Shown piece after piece: positions 1 through 10,566 of a stretch of 64,000 nt of DNA. Position numbers and translations under genes: made by a program. Under the pieces are notes generated by a model. That model ran no database searches and was not told the origin of the DNA. It saw nothing but the letters and a program-made list of their open reading frames with translations. The stretch's first letter is position 1; every line of letters starts with the position of its first letter. The stretch comes from an uncultured bacterium (GTDB lineage: Bacteria; Bacillota; Clostridia; Lachnospirales; Lachnospiraceae): contig CAMTMP010000014.1 of assembly GCA_947073545.1 (NCBI GenBank), positions 1 through 64,000 on the forward strand. Direction: 5' to 3'.

Positions 1-462
1 TATTACTACTGGTGCTATCAGTTGGGGATATTCCCCAAAGGCACGGACTACAAGCCGACAAGCCCGCTGATGAAAGAAGAATTGCGGAAACTGGACGATA
101 TTACTGCACAGGTAAGGTATATGTCAAAGCAGGGCATCTCCACCCTCTCCGACTTACACGCCGACAGGGAGAAAAACCAGACCGAAATGAATAAACTTAT
201 CGACTACCGCCAGCACTTGCGGAACAAGGTACGCCGTGCTTTACCAGCCGAAAAAGAAACACTCCGAGCCGAAAAACAGGACGTGACAGAGAGGATAACG
301 GAGCTTAGAAAGCGGCTGAAATATACAAACGAGATTGAAAAACGCTCTGCCTATATCGACAACTGCTTAGACCAAATCCACGATGCGATTGAAAACCAGC
401 GGTCAAATACAAACGTCAGAGCAGGCAGGGCAGACCGCAGGAGGGAGGAATTATTTCGATGA
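1..462 (+). CDS. Relaxase/mobilization nuclease, C-terminal part (cut by window start)
   Basis: The reading frame is open from base 1 (YYWCYQLGIFPKGTDYKP...), so only the last 153 residues are present. The visible part is a charged, helix-rich tail with a predicted coiled coil, matching the C-terminus of relaxases of Tn4451-like and Lachnospiraceae integrative elements, where the catalytic HUH domain lies upstream. A relaxase nicks the element at its transfer origin and is carried to the recipient during conjugation. The stop overlaps the start of the next gene by 4 bp (ATGA), indicating translational coupling. Family assignment rests on the tail and on the TnpW and recombinase neighbours; catalytic residues are not visible here. 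Confidence 0.8.
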   Translation, partial: YYYWCYQLGIFPKGTDYKPTSPLMKEELRKLDDITAQVRYMSKQGISTLSDLHADREKNQTEMNKLIDYRQHLRNKVRRALPAEKETLRAEKQDVTERITELRKRLKYTNEIEKRSAYIDNCLDQIHDAIENQRSNTNVRAGRADRRREELFR

Positions 463-722
463 ATGAACCTTTTGGCGGCACAGAAAAAGAAGAATTTTCA
501 GAAGAAACTGCCATCCGTCAGATGATTGATGAGATTACGGACTGTCTTGCATCCATGACAAAAGAAGAACGGCTGGCATGGTTCCGCAGGTCGCAATATC
601 CCCATCCTGTCAATTTCCAGAAAGAGATAGGCGGCACGGTTTATACAGTTAATGCCCATTTTAATGCTGCCGCTTCTGAGAGCATTCAGGAAAAAACCGA
701 ACGCATTCTCCTAAAACTATAA
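459..722 (+). CDS. tnpW: TnpW-family transposon-encoded protein
   Basis: This 87-residue acidic protein has the conserved TnpW segment near residues 51-65 (FQKEIGGTVYTVNAHF), which is found in small proteins of Tn4451-like elements. It sits between the relaxase gene (4-bp overlap) and the large serine recombinase gene, the usual TnpW position. Its biochemical role is not established; it has been treated as an accessory protein of the element. Strong RBS-like purine sequence (GGAGGGAGG) lies upstream at about 439-447, inside the relaxase gene. Confidence 0.75.
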   Translation: MNEPFGGTEKEEFSEETAIRQMIDEITDCLASMTKEERLAWFRRSQYPHPVNFQKEIGGTVYTVNAHFNAAASESIQEKTERILLKL

Positions 723-762
723 ACGGCATTTGAATTAAGGCTTTAAAGCGTTGAAGTATTCT

Positions 763-2503
<1,741 letters not shown>

Positions 2504-2613
2504 CCCCAAGGCTACACTGTCTACATAATCACATCATTATATTTTAGTCTTTGAAGAAAAAACATCCTTACGGAATACCGCCGAAGCAGTTCTTTTTCGT
2601 AGACCATGCACCC
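2504..2613. other. Right end of the integrative element (exact junction not resolved)
   Basis: Between the recombinase stop and the convergent adenosine deaminase stop are 110 bp with no gene. A 6-bp hairpin (GTAGCC/GGCTAC) spans the recombinase stop codon. TnpX-type recombinases cross over at GA dinucleotides, and several occur here (for example in TTTGAAG and CCGAAG). The left end lies outside the window, so the junction cannot be fixed by comparing the two ends. Confidence 0.45.
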
Positions 2614-3639
2614 CTATTCTGTTCTGTCGCGCAATGTCTTTCTGAGGCTTTCCTTTTCAGCCCATGATAAAAATGCCGCATCAATCGCATAGTATGCCGC
2701 CTGTCTCAGTATCCGCGCATCAACCGGCCCAAAGGAACCGTCAAGTGTCTGCCACTCCTTAAAAAGCGAGGTGTTGGAAACCGTGCGGTTATCTGTGTTG
2801 ACCGTGACCGGCACGCCTTCTTCCCGCATTTTTGCCCACGGATATGTTTCCAGGCTTTTTACCGCCCCGGTCTGCAGGTTGCTGACCGGGCATAATTCCA
2901 GCACGATCCCCTTTTCCCGGCAGATCCGTTTCATTTCCCCGTCGTCGGCAATCGCTACGCCATGACCGATACGTCCGGCCCCCATCTCGACGGAATCCCT
3001 GACGTTTTCGACACTGCCGCATTCCCCGGCATGCATGGTGAAAGGCAGCTGCTTCTCCCGCGCTCTTAAAAACAGCTCCCGGTAAAGTCTGGCCGGATAG
3101 GCCGCCTCATTGCCTGCCAAATCAATCCCCGCCACACCGTACTCCCGCATCTGCAAGGCGCAGGATAGGGTTTCGCCGTTTTCTTCCTGCGTCTTTCCCC
3201 GCATCATACAAAGGAGCAGTCGGCTCTTAACGCCAAAATCCTTTTCCGCCTCCTCCAGCCCTGTAAGTACTGCCTTCACCGCCTCTGTCTGGGTCAGTCC
3301 GCCTTTTTTATGGTACATCGGCGCAAATCTCACTTCCATGTAGATCACACTGTCTGCCGCCGCCTGCCCCACCAGCTCATAGGCTGCAATCCGCAGATTT
3401 TCTTCCGACTGGAGAAGCGGCAGCGAATGGGCAAAGCAGGAAAGATAATCCGCAAGGTCCCGCGTCTCTCCCCTGACCCGCATACTGTCCAGTAACACCT
3501 CCATATCATAGCCTGATTCACGCACAATCCGTCTGACCGCCTTCTCTGTAAGCGATCCGTCCAGATGGCAGTGCAGCTCTACTTTCGGAAAATTTCTAAG
3601 CTCTTCTGTCTGCAAGTCTGTCTCCTTTTTTGTATGCAT
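2614..3639 (-). CDS. add: Adenosine deaminase
   Basis: This enzyme deaminates (deoxy)adenosine to (deoxy)inosine in the cytoplasm. The metal-binding pair is His23 and His25 in HCHLDGSL; the catalytic HAGE motif, the GHG motif and the aspartate motif VTVNTDNRTVSNTSL are all present, and the length (341 residues) is normal. The chosen start (ATG at 3639) has AGAGG 8 nt upstream and gives the usual short N-terminus before FPKVELHCH. An in-frame ATG at 3690 overlapping the mgtC-like stop (TAATG) would add 17 residues encoded by a palindromic spacer. It is the last gene of the nucleoside cluster, so inosine made here could feed the nucleoside hydrolase encoded first in the same cluster. Confidence 0.93.
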   Translation of the reverse strand: MHTKKETDLQTEELRNFPKVELHCHLDGSLTEKAVRRIVRESGYDMEVLLDSMRVRGETRDLADYLSCFAHSLPLLQSEENLRIAAYELVGQAAADSVIYMEVRFAPMYHKKGGLTQTEAVKAVLTGLEEAEKDFGVKSRLLLCMMRGKTQEENGETLSCALQMREYGVAGIDLAGNEAAYPARLYRELFLRAREKQLPFTMHAGECGSVENVRDSVEMGAGRIGHGVAIADDGEMKRICREKGIVLELCPVSNLQTGAVKSLETYPWAKMREEGVPVTVNTDNRTVSNTSLFKEWQTLDGSFGPVDARILRQAAYYAIDAAFLSWAEKESLRKTLRDRTE

Positions 3640-3646
3640 TCCCAAA

Positions 3647-3679
3647 GCCTCTTTTGCACCCGTCTTTGGCAAAAGAGGC
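3647..3679 (-). promoter_or_regulatory. 11-bp inverted repeat enclosing the add ribosome-binding site
   Basis: GCCTCTTTTGC at 3647-3657 and its exact complement at 3669-3679 form an 11-bp stem with an 11-nt loop, in the mRNA between the mgtC-like and add genes. The AGAGG Shine-Dalgarno for the start at 3639 is inside the stem. It could limit add translation or mark an RNA-processing site. The arms have no trailing U-run. Confidence 0.5.
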
Positions 3680-3689
3680 AGGGAACCCA

Positions 3690-4433
3690 TTATAGCTCTT
3701 CCATTTGAATCATTCCCTTACTGTTTTCGAGAATCTTTAGCACTTCGGAATGATAATTTTTAACCGGCAGTAAAATATGTAAATTCACGCTCACAACTTT
3801 TTTCAGCACGATTTCCCCTTTTTCCAGACGGTGCTGCAGTTCGTCATCCATATCAATATAGGAAAAAGAAAGGATACTGCAATCATGGCTTGTGATTTCG
3901 CTGATAAAGTTGTTCATATTTTTTGCGCTGTCGAACGACACGTTCAAATCCATCACCCGGCTGCGCATCACAAGGTGCTGTTCCACATCGATGAGCTTCG
4001 TAAACGCCAGAAGAATCAATGCCGTGGCAAAAATGCCGCCGATATAAAACCCGCCGCCTATGGCAAGTCCGATACACGCACTGGCCCACAATCCGGCTGC
4101 CGTTGTCAGCCCTTTGATCCGGTTCTGTCTGTCCGTCAATATAGTTCCGGCTCCCAAAAAACCGATTCCGCTGATTACCTGCGCGCCCATACGGGCAGGG
4201 TCCCCGCCCGTTCCGTAGGCAAGGATCAGCTGTTCATTCGTAATCATAACAAGCGCCGATGCCATACATACCAGCGTATGTGTGCGCACACCGGCAGGTC
4301 TGTGTTTGCGCCCGCGTTCCAACCCGATTAGCGCCCCCAACACAGCCGCCAGCACAATCCGCACAATTCCCGCAACAGTCTGCTGCCAGTCACCGACTCC
4401 TATCATTCCTATATAATCCAAAAATTCGCTCAT
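3690..4433 (-). CDS. MgtC/SapB-family membrane protein
   Basis: A 247-residue protein with four to five N-terminal membrane segments and the MgtC signature GLERGRKHRPAGVRTHT near residues 37-53. It is followed by a soluble C-terminal ACT-like domain of about 85 residues (from around residue 150). MgtC proteins modulate F-type ATPase or Mg2+/phosphate homeostasis in several bacteria; the role of this paralog is unknown. The start at 4433 follows GGGGAGGAG by 4 nt. It lies between the fusion enzyme gene and add in the same operon, an odd neighbour for nucleoside catabolism. Confidence 0.87.
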   Translation of the reverse strand: MSEFLDYIGMIGVGDWQQTVAGIVRIVLAAVLGALIGLERGRKHRPAGVRTHTLVCMASALVMITNEQLILAYGTGGDPARMGAQVISGIGFLGAGTILTDRQNRIKGLTTAAGLWASACIGLAIGGGFYIGGIFATALILLAFTKLIDVEQHLVMRSRVMDLNVSFDSAKNMNNFISEITSHDCSILSFSYIDMDDELQHRLEKGEIVLKKVVSVNLHILLPVKNYHSEVLKILENSKGMIQMEEL

Positions 4434-4500
4434 GCTGCTCCTCCCCATTTCACATATACAAGGTTCCGCGGCTTTTTTCACAAATCCTGTTTATTGCCTT

Positions 4501-6192
4501 TTAAAATGACTCCATCCTTTTCACCATCTGCATTCCTGTTTCATAGGCAAACCGCATGGCCGACGGTACGAGTTCCTCCGGCACAGCCGGCAGATAGTGC
4601 TGGATTTCAAAATTAAACACACCTCTATAGCCCACCTCTGAAAGCGCTCCGAGTATCCCGTCCCAGTCGGCATGTCCCAGATAAGGCAAAATATGGATGC
4701 TTCCCACCCCTGCCTCATCGGATATATGCGTTGCAACAAGATGCTCTTTCAGCATATGAAGCGCCTTTCCCTGATCCAGCTTTTCGATACTGCCGTGTTC
4801 CACGTCCCAACATATCTTCACGTGGTCGCTGTTCACATCCTCGATCAGCTTAAGCAGCTCGGCAGGCTCCAGACCGTACGGCTTTTGCCCTGCTCCCGTC
4901 CTGCCCCACATATTTTCCACAGCGATGCCGACCCCCTTTTCGGCTGCGACAGCCCCATACTTTTGGAAGAATGCCACATTTTTCTCATGGGTTTCGGGCT
5001 GCACCATACCACCCGTAAGGGCGCTGGACGGATGAACGACGAGCCACGGCGCTTTCATCATGGCGGCGCCCTCAATGCTTCGCCTAAAAAGCGCTTCCTT
5101 GTGCTCATAGTCTTCATCCAAGTTGCAGAAATCAAAAATCGTTGCATGTGCCTGTACAAAAACAAGCCCCAGCTTTTCGGCCAGTTCTATGTACTCCTGA
5201 ATTTCCCTGTGCCAGTCATCACCGTGAAACCGCTTCGATACAAGCGCAAGCTCGGCAAAGCCAAAGTCAAGATACCGGAACCCTGCCGCCGCACACTGCC
5301 TTAACGTTTCCTCCACCGGAATCATCGAGCCGTCCCTTCGCTCAAAATATATATTGGTCGAAGTCGCCAGCTTTATGGACGGCCTCTCCTGCACGAATTT
5401 TTTGACGGCCTCCACGACACCCGCCGTGTAGGACGTCTCACACACATAGTCTGCGCACGCTTTTGTCTGCGCCGTCCCGTTTGCCACCACGGCGCCGATT
5501 CCGGCAGCCCGCAGCATTTCCTGATCGTTGGCATTGTCTCCCACAGCCAGCACATGCTCCATGGCGATGCCGCACACCTCGCACAGTCCTTTCAGCCCTT
5601 CCCGCTTGTTCACGCTCTTTCCGACGATCTCGCAGCCGCTGTTCCCATACAGAGCCACACTGTACTCCGTACACAGCTCATGGATCTGCCCGGTGAGCGT
5701 GGAGAATGCCTCTTCGTTCCCGTCCGCCATGACGTTCACCTTATATACCTGCAGGCCGCTCTTTCTTATACTTTCCACCGAACGGATGGGAAGTTCTCTG
5801 CCCGCTTCTTTCCGCACCCTCGTCCAGTTCGTCTCGGCAAGCGCGTATTCCACATTCCCTGCATAGACCAGTACAGTCAATCCCATTTCGGCCGCCTGAC
5901 ACAAGAAAGGCTCCAAACGATCCGTCCGCATCGGCGTATCCTGCAGGATTTGTCCTGTCCCGTAGTCATAGATGACCGCACCGTTACAGCTTACAATCGG
6001 CGCCGTGATTTTTACCTGATCGGCAAACCGGCTGACGGCATAGGCCGGCCGTCCCGTGATAAAGGTAAAGCGCACGCCGGATTCCTCCAGCTTTTCAATC
6101 ATTCTAACCGCTTCCGCCGAGATTTCCTTCTCCGGCGAAAGCAGCGTATCATCCAAATCCGTAACAACAAGTTTCACTTTTCCGTGTTTCAC
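4501..6192 (-). CDS. HAD (Cof-type) phosphatase fused to a sugar isomerase/epimerase (TIM barrel)
   Basis: A 563-residue fusion. Residues about 1-270 are a Cof/YidA-type HAD phosphatase with the nucleophile motif DLDDT (Asp12, Asp14), FITGRP (motif II) and GDNANDQEML (motif IV). Residues about 275-563 are an AP-endonuclease-2 family TIM barrel resembling hydroxypyruvate isomerase and tagatose/xylose epimerases. Its candidate metal ligands are in AVENMWG, CWDVEHG, ATHISD and FEIQH. The start chosen is GTG at 6192, with AGGAAGGGG 7 nt upstream; an upstream GTG at 6222 lacks this. It lies 32 bp after the binding-protein gene in the ABC cluster. The inferred job is to isomerize and dephosphorylate (or the reverse) a sugar released from a nucleoside. 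The substrate is unknown. Confidence 0.88.
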   Translation of the reverse strand: MKHGKVKLVVTDLDDTLLSPEKEISAEAVRMIEKLEESGVRFTFITGRPAYAVSRFADQVKITAPIVSCNGAVIYDYGTGQILQDTPMRTDRLEPFLCQAAEMGLTVLVYAGNVEYALAETNWTRVRKEAGRELPIRSVESIRKSGLQVYKVNVMADGNEEAFSTLTGQIHELCTEYSVALYGNSGCEIVGKSVNKREGLKGLCEVCGIAMEHVLAVGDNANDQEMLRAAGIGAVVANGTAQTKACADYVCETSYTAGVVEAVKKFVQERPSIKLATSTNIYFERRDGSMIPVEETLRQCAAAGFRYLDFGFAELALVSKRFHGDDWHREIQEYIELAEKLGLVFVQAHATIFDFCNLDEDYEHKEALFRRSIEGAAMMKAPWLVVHPSSALTGGMVQPETHEKNVAFFQKYGAVAAEKGVGIAVENMWGRTGAGQKPYGLEPAELLKLIEDVNSDHVKICWDVEHGSIEKLDQGKALHMLKEHLVATHISDEAGVGSIHILPYLGHADWDGILGALSEVGYRGVFNFEIQHYLPAVPEELVPSAMRFAYETGMQMVKRMESF

Positions 6193-6224
6193 TCTTTGAC
6201 CCCTTCCTGTCTGACGGATCACTT

Positions 6225-7607
6225 TTATCCGTTCACCGAATGGTACTCGTCCAGCGCATCATTACATCTTTCCACAATCTTATTTACGGTTTCGTCCACC
6301 CCGAGATTCCCCTGACAAAACTCCAGCATGATCTCTGTGATAATGCCGTTGATCTCATTGTAAGTTAAGTCAAGCGGCTCCTGAGACAGCGGGTTTGCCT
6401 CTTTCATCTGGTCGAGCGCCACCTTATACTGGGGATTTTCTTCGTAGTATGTTTTCATCTCATCCAAGTCTTCACAGCCTTTGTTGACCGGAATATAACC
6501 CGACGCGGTGGAGAATGTGTACTGACTCTTGGGAGATACGCAGTACTGCACAACATCCCATGCCGCTCTTGCCCTGTCATCGTCATCCCTGTTGAAAATA
6601 TTTAAGCAGCTTCCTCCTACGGCGGCGCCGCCTGCATCGTCCGCATTGACCTTCGGCAGATACGCAGTCATATATTTGCCGGGCATCAGCTCATCCAGCG
6701 TACCCATGCGGGAGGAAGACATGATTGCCATCGCAGAAAGGCCCTGTGCAAATTCCTCGTTGATATTGTCTTCTACATATTTATAGCCGCCCGTATCAAT
6801 AAGCGCCTGCAGCTTTTCCAGGAATGTCTTGAGCGTCCCGTCATCTCCCGCAACGATCTTCGTCATGGGCGCTTCTCTGCCGCCCTGGTTGTCACCGAAA
6901 AAGCTTACTTCACCCTGACTGACGCAAAATTCCACGAGCTGGTATCTCTTCACCTGCATATTCAGTCCGTAGCGTGCCACTTCACCGCCCTCTTCGACCG
7001 TCAGAGCCGTCACGTAATCTTTCAGCTCATCCATCGTCTCCGGCGCCTTGTCAAATCCGGCTTCCTCCAGCATTTCCTTGTTGTAGTACAGAAGCGGTAT
7101 GGAGTTTGAAAAAGGTACCGCAACCATCTGTCCCTCATAAGTGCATGCCTGCTGCAGAGGTTCATAGAACGTATCCTTCGTCACTTCCGAACCGTCCTCT
7201 TGCATATAATCCTCAACATTGACTGTCCATCCCATATCCATCACGGCCGGGATCGTGGACGTAAGGCCTACGTTGATATCCGGCGCATTCTCATAATCCT
7301 TCGTCTGATAAGCAAGCATAACCTTGTCCGTACCTTCATAGCCCTGATACACCAGTTCCACATGAATGCCCTTTTCTTTGCCCCTTCCTTCATTATATTC
7401 ATTGATAATGGAAGTGAGCGCCGCCTCCGTTGCACCCGAAAAGCTGTGCCAAAATACCACTTCCTGGGTATCGCCGGATGCCTGCCCGGAGCCTGCACTG
7501 CCCGCTCCCTGTGCGTCAGATCCGCCTTTTCCTTCATTTCCCGCTCCGCACGCTGCCGTTCCAAGCGCCATCGCGCCGCATAAAAGTAACGCCAATAATT
7601 TTTTCAT
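6225..7607 (-). CDS. ABC transporter solute-binding lipoprotein (CUT1/sugar type)
   Basis: A 460-residue family-1 extracellular binding protein. The signal peptide ends in a lipobox with Cys20 (ALGTAAC), followed by a Gly/Ser-rich linker to about residue 45. The binding fold begins at VVFWHSFSGATEAAL and has typical PFSNSIPLLYYNKEMLEEAG and SSSRMGT segments. Two permease genes lie upstream in the same operon. No ATPase gene is present, so the system probably uses a shared MsmX-type ATPase encoded elsewhere. The nucleoside hydrolase and adenosine deaminase in the operon suggest that the ligand is a nucleoside or another N-glycoside, but this is inference. Confidence 0.92.
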   Translation of the reverse strand: MKKLLALLLCGAMALGTAACGAGNEGKGGSDAQGAGSAGSGQASGDTQEVVFWHSFSGATEAALTSIINEYNEGRGKEKGIHVELVYQGYEGTDKVMLAYQTKDYENAPDINVGLTSTIPAVMDMGWTVNVEDYMQEDGSEVTKDTFYEPLQQACTYEGQMVAVPFSNSIPLLYYNKEMLEEAGFDKAPETMDELKDYVTALTVEEGGEVARYGLNMQVKRYQLVEFCVSQGEVSFFGDNQGGREAPMTKIVAGDDGTLKTFLEKLQALIDTGGYKYVEDNINEEFAQGLSAMAIMSSSRMGTLDELMPGKYMTAYLPKVNADDAGGAAVGGSCLNIFNRDDDDRARAAWDVVQYCVSPKSQYTFSTASGYIPVNKGCEDLDEMKTYYEENPQYKVALDQMKEANPLSQEPLDLTYNEINGIITEIMLEFCQGNLGVDETVNKIVERCNDALDEYHSVNG

Positions 7608-7641
7608 ATCTTTTTTCCTTTCCTTATCAATTGATTTTCGT

Positions 7642-8469
7642 TTATCCTTTCACTGCACCTGCCATTACACCGCCTACAATCTTCCGCTGGAATAGCAGGA
7701 ATACCGCAACGGAGGGAACCAGAATGACAACTGCTGCCGCCATCACTGCGCCCACGCCATAATTGCTGCCCTCGTTGTTGTTCAGCATCGTGACTGCAAC
7801 CTGCGCCGTGCGCATGGCATCCGTATTGGTCACCAGCAGCGGCCACAGATAGGTGTTCCACGTTCCTACGAAGGATGAGATAAATACGGTAGTGATCACC
7901 GGAATGTTGCTTGGCATTAATATCTTCCGGTAAAACTTAAAGTTTGTGCATCCGTCGACCTGCGCCGCTTCCTTCAAGGAAATGGAATAGGACAGGAAAT
8001 TCTGACGCATGACAAAAATATTGATACCCGAAATGAAGAACACCACCATCATTCCCAGATATGTATTGATCAGCCCAAGCTCCGCCGTGGTAAAATAGTT
8101 CTGTACCACCAGCACATCAGCCGGAATGATCATGCTTCCGACTACCAGAGCAAACAGCGCTTTCTTCCCTTTGTATTCAAAGAAAGAGAAGGAGAATGCC
8201 GCAAGGCTGGCCACGATAACCCTCACGATGCTGGAAATGCCCGCCATAACAAGGGAATTCCACATAAACCGCAGTATTCTCGTGTGCATGAATACGATTT
8301 TATAGTTCTCCAGATATCCGAACTTGCTTGGAAAAAAATGGAGACTCGTAGTCAGTATTTCATCCTGCGGCATAAATGAAATATTGATTGCGTAGATAAT
8401 CGGCAGGATCAGTATCACGCCCGTCACAATGCATAGTAACTGATAAAACATATGATTTTGCTTTTTCAA
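7642..8469 (-). CDS. Sugar-type ABC transporter permease (MalG/UgpE-like)
   Basis: This 275-residue inner-membrane permease has six predicted membrane helices. Its EAA loop (EAAQVDGCTNFKFYRKILMP, near residues 176-195) is where the ATPase docks. It begins with TTG at 8469, whose TTGA overlaps the stop of the partner permease; GGAAGG lies 10 nt upstream. The partner, the binding protein and the missing ATPase make up one importer. Confidence 0.93.
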   Translation of the reverse strand: MKKQNHMFYQLLCIVTGVILILPIIYAINISFMPQDEILTTSLHFFPSKFGYLENYKIVFMHTRILRFMWNSLVMAGISSIVRVIVASLAAFSFSFFEYKGKKALFALVVGSMIIPADVLVVQNYFTTAELGLINTYLGMMVVFFISGINIFVMRQNFLSYSISLKEAAQVDGCTNFKFYRKILMPSNIPVITTVFISSFVGTWNTYLWPLLVTNTDAMRTAQVAVTMLNNNEGSNYGVGAVMAAAVVILVPSVAVFLLFQRKIVGGVMAGAVKG

Positions 8470-9362
8470 TCGTAATTCACCTTCCTTTTTTCGAGCACTA
8501 GGCTGAGAGCCATCATAACTGCCGCTAAAATAAACCCGACTGTGGTGGCCGCGAATGCCGCATTATAGTTTGTTCCTACAATTCCCTTCCCATAAACATA
8601 AGACATGATCGTCTCTGTCGTACCGTTCGGCCCTCCGTTATGGAACACCGGATAAGTCAGTATCAGAGTGAAACTTGAAGTTGTCATCGCATAGGCGATA
8701 TCCTTCATCAGAAGAAACAAAAGTGTGGGCGATACCATCGGTATGATAATCTTGGTCAGAAGATGGATGCCCGTCGCCCCGTCAATCCTCGCGCTCTCCA
8801 GAACATCCTCGCTCATCCCACGAAGCCCCGACAGCAGGAAGATGAAATTGTACCCCACATTCGCCCAGATCTGGATGAATATGATCGCTGCCAGCGCTGT
8901 CTTCGGATCGGTAAGCCACGAAACATTGGTTCCGAAAAGTTTGTTCACAATTCCCATAGACGGATTAAACGCCAGCTGGAAAATCATTGCCACAACCGAA
9001 ACCGAAATCGCCATAGACATGGAATACATCGCTTCATACAATGAGGATGTCTTTGTCCGCTTTCTGGCAAGCAGCGCCAGCCCAAATCCCACCACAATGC
9101 TGACGGGGACCGTAACCACGACGAAAACAAGCGTATTGCCTATGGACTGAATGAACTTCTCGTCTCCCAGAACCTTGATATAATTGGCTATCCCGGCAAA
9201 CTCCCTGATTTCCCTGAACTTGTTCACCGTAAAGAAACTCAGCACCGTGTTTTTGGCAAACGGATAATAAGCAAACATGATCAGGAGCAGAAATGCCGGA
9301 AACAAATACAGATACGGCTCTACTGACTGAAACAGTTTTTTCCCAAATGTTTTTCCTTTCAT
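8466..9362 (-). CDS. Sugar-type ABC transporter permease (MalF/UgpA-like)
   Basis: This 298-residue permease has six predicted membrane helices and the EAA-like loop ESARIDGATGIHLLTKIIIP near residues 190-209. It overlaps the second permease gene by 4 bp, so the two are translationally coupled and likely form a heterodimeric channel. GGGAGAG precedes the ATG by 4 nt. It lies 43 bp downstream of the nucleoside hydrolase gene. Confidence 0.93.
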   Translation of the reverse strand: MKGKTFGKKLFQSVEPYLYLFPAFLLLIMFAYYPFAKNTVLSFFTVNKFREIREFAGIANYIKVLGDEKFIQSIGNTLVFVVVTVPVSIVVGFGLALLARKRTKTSSLYEAMYSMSMAISVSVVAMIFQLAFNPSMGIVNKLFGTNVSWLTDPKTALAAIIFIQIWANVGYNFIFLLSGLRGMSEDVLESARIDGATGIHLLTKIIIPMVSPTLLFLLMKDIAYAMTTSSFTLILTYPVFHNGGPNGTTETIMSYVYGKGIVGTNYNAAFAATTVGFILAAVMMALSLVLEKRKVNYD

Positions 9363-9405
9363 AAATCTCTCCCATTCTTATCTGCCTGCGAATCTGAATC
9401 GCCGG

Positions 9406-10374
9406 CTACTCATATTGGCTGATTTTTGTAAACAGATCCTCCATCAGGCTGTCCCTGTCCACACTGTAGACATAGCGGATAAACAGCCTGCGCTGATCTT
9501 TGGCGTAAAGGTGGTCATATTCCATCACCGGACTGCTCTCCAGACGGTCCAGCATGAATTTCCTATCCTGAAGCCATGCCACCGCCATGACATCCGATAT
9601 CGGCCTGCTCCAGCACTTGCTGCCATTGCAGATCCCTGCCTCCCTGACCGTCTTTTCCACGATATAATCGCAAAATTCGTTCTTGCCTTTCAGCCAGTAA
9701 TCAAGCTCCGGTCCTGTCGTGGCAAACTTTTCCGCCACCCCTTTTCCCGGAATCAGAACGAGGGGAACCCCGCTTCCCAAAAGCACTCTCGCCGCAGCCA
9801 CATCCTGACCTGCATTGAATGACTTGTTGTCATGCCAGTCAAAGCCCATACCGCCAAGCCATACAACGAAGAGCTTTTCTTTTAACTCCGGACATTTGAT
9901 CAGCGCCGACGCAATGTTGGTGCACGCAGCAATGGCTATGACATACAGCGGATTCTCTGCCGAATAATCTTTTGCCATCTCAATCAGTCTGTCCACTGCT
10001 TCCGACTCTATGGGCGTCTTCTCATCCGAAAGAAAGCTGTCTGATCCTTTGTAGACACTGTCACAATAGTTTTCCCGCTTTAACAGCTTCAAAATCCTAA
10101 ATATTTCCTCATAACTCTTTTCCATGCCATCCTTCGCGTCCTCCGAATGATGGTTATAAAAGGGGGCCGCAAATACTGCTCTCAAACGCATCTTCTCCTC
10201 CGACTGCAGCAGATAGGCCAAGGCGAACTGGTCGTCTACCTCGTTAAACATATCGGAGTCCAGTACGACATCAATTCTGCCTTTTGGTTTTTCCAATCTT
10301 CTGATTGATTGCGCATAATCTTCCATGGAATTTGGATTATTATCCGTAAACAAATATGGCTTTGGACTTTCCAT
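9406..10374 (-). CDS. Nucleoside hydrolase (inosine-uridine type), first gene of the import cluster
   Basis: A 322-residue IU-nucleoside hydrolase-family protein, predicted to cleave the N-glycosidic bond of a nucleoside to give a free base and a pentose. The Ca2+-binding aspartate cluster is at residues 39-48 (DSDMFNEVDD). It is a variant of the usual DTDxxxDD, with Ser40 where many members have Thr. The segment AIAACTNIASALIKCPEL is typical of the family. It carries about 30 extra N-terminal residues and no signal peptide, so it acts in the cytoplasm after uptake. AAGGAGG lies 8 nt before the ATG. Transcription probably starts at the promoter at 10477-10505, controlled by the divergent DeoR regulator. 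The exact substrate is unknown. Confidence 0.88.
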   Translation of the reverse strand: MESPKPYLFTDNNPNSMEDYAQSIRRLEKPKGRIDVVLDSDMFNEVDDQFALAYLLQSEEKMRLRAVFAAPFYNHHSEDAKDGMEKSYEEIFRILKLLKRENYCDSVYKGSDSFLSDEKTPIESEAVDRLIEMAKDYSAENPLYVIAIAACTNIASALIKCPELKEKLFVVWLGGMGFDWHDNKSFNAGQDVAAARVLLGSGVPLVLIPGKGVAEKFATTGPELDYWLKGKNEFCDYIVEKTVREAGICNGSKCWSRPISDVMAVAWLQDRKFMLDRLESSPVMEYDHLYAKDQRRLFIRYVYSVDRDSLMEDLFTKISQYE

Positions 10375-10476
10375 CTTCTCATCCTCCTTTTCTTGAAAAA
10401 AACCAACTACAACTTAATAATCTGTGTTTTGCCAATTTATTTTTGTCGTAATTTGTCTTTTTCCAACTTTTTAATC

Positions 10477-10505
10477 ATAGTATCACGCCGACCAGTGAGC
10501 GTCAA
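10477..10505 (-). promoter_or_regulatory. Sigma-A promoter for the nucleoside cluster
   Basis: On the minus strand TTGACG (10500-10505) and TACTAT (10477-10482) are separated by exactly 17 bp. Transcription would start near 10470, leaving a leader of about 95 nt with three further GTTGG/TTGGC-type words that resemble half-sites of the candidate operators next to the regulator promoter. Confidence 0.65.
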
Positions 10506-10566
10506 TTCTTTTTTTGTCGACATTTGACAATTTGTGAAGAATATACAGATCTCTCATCGTGATTTT

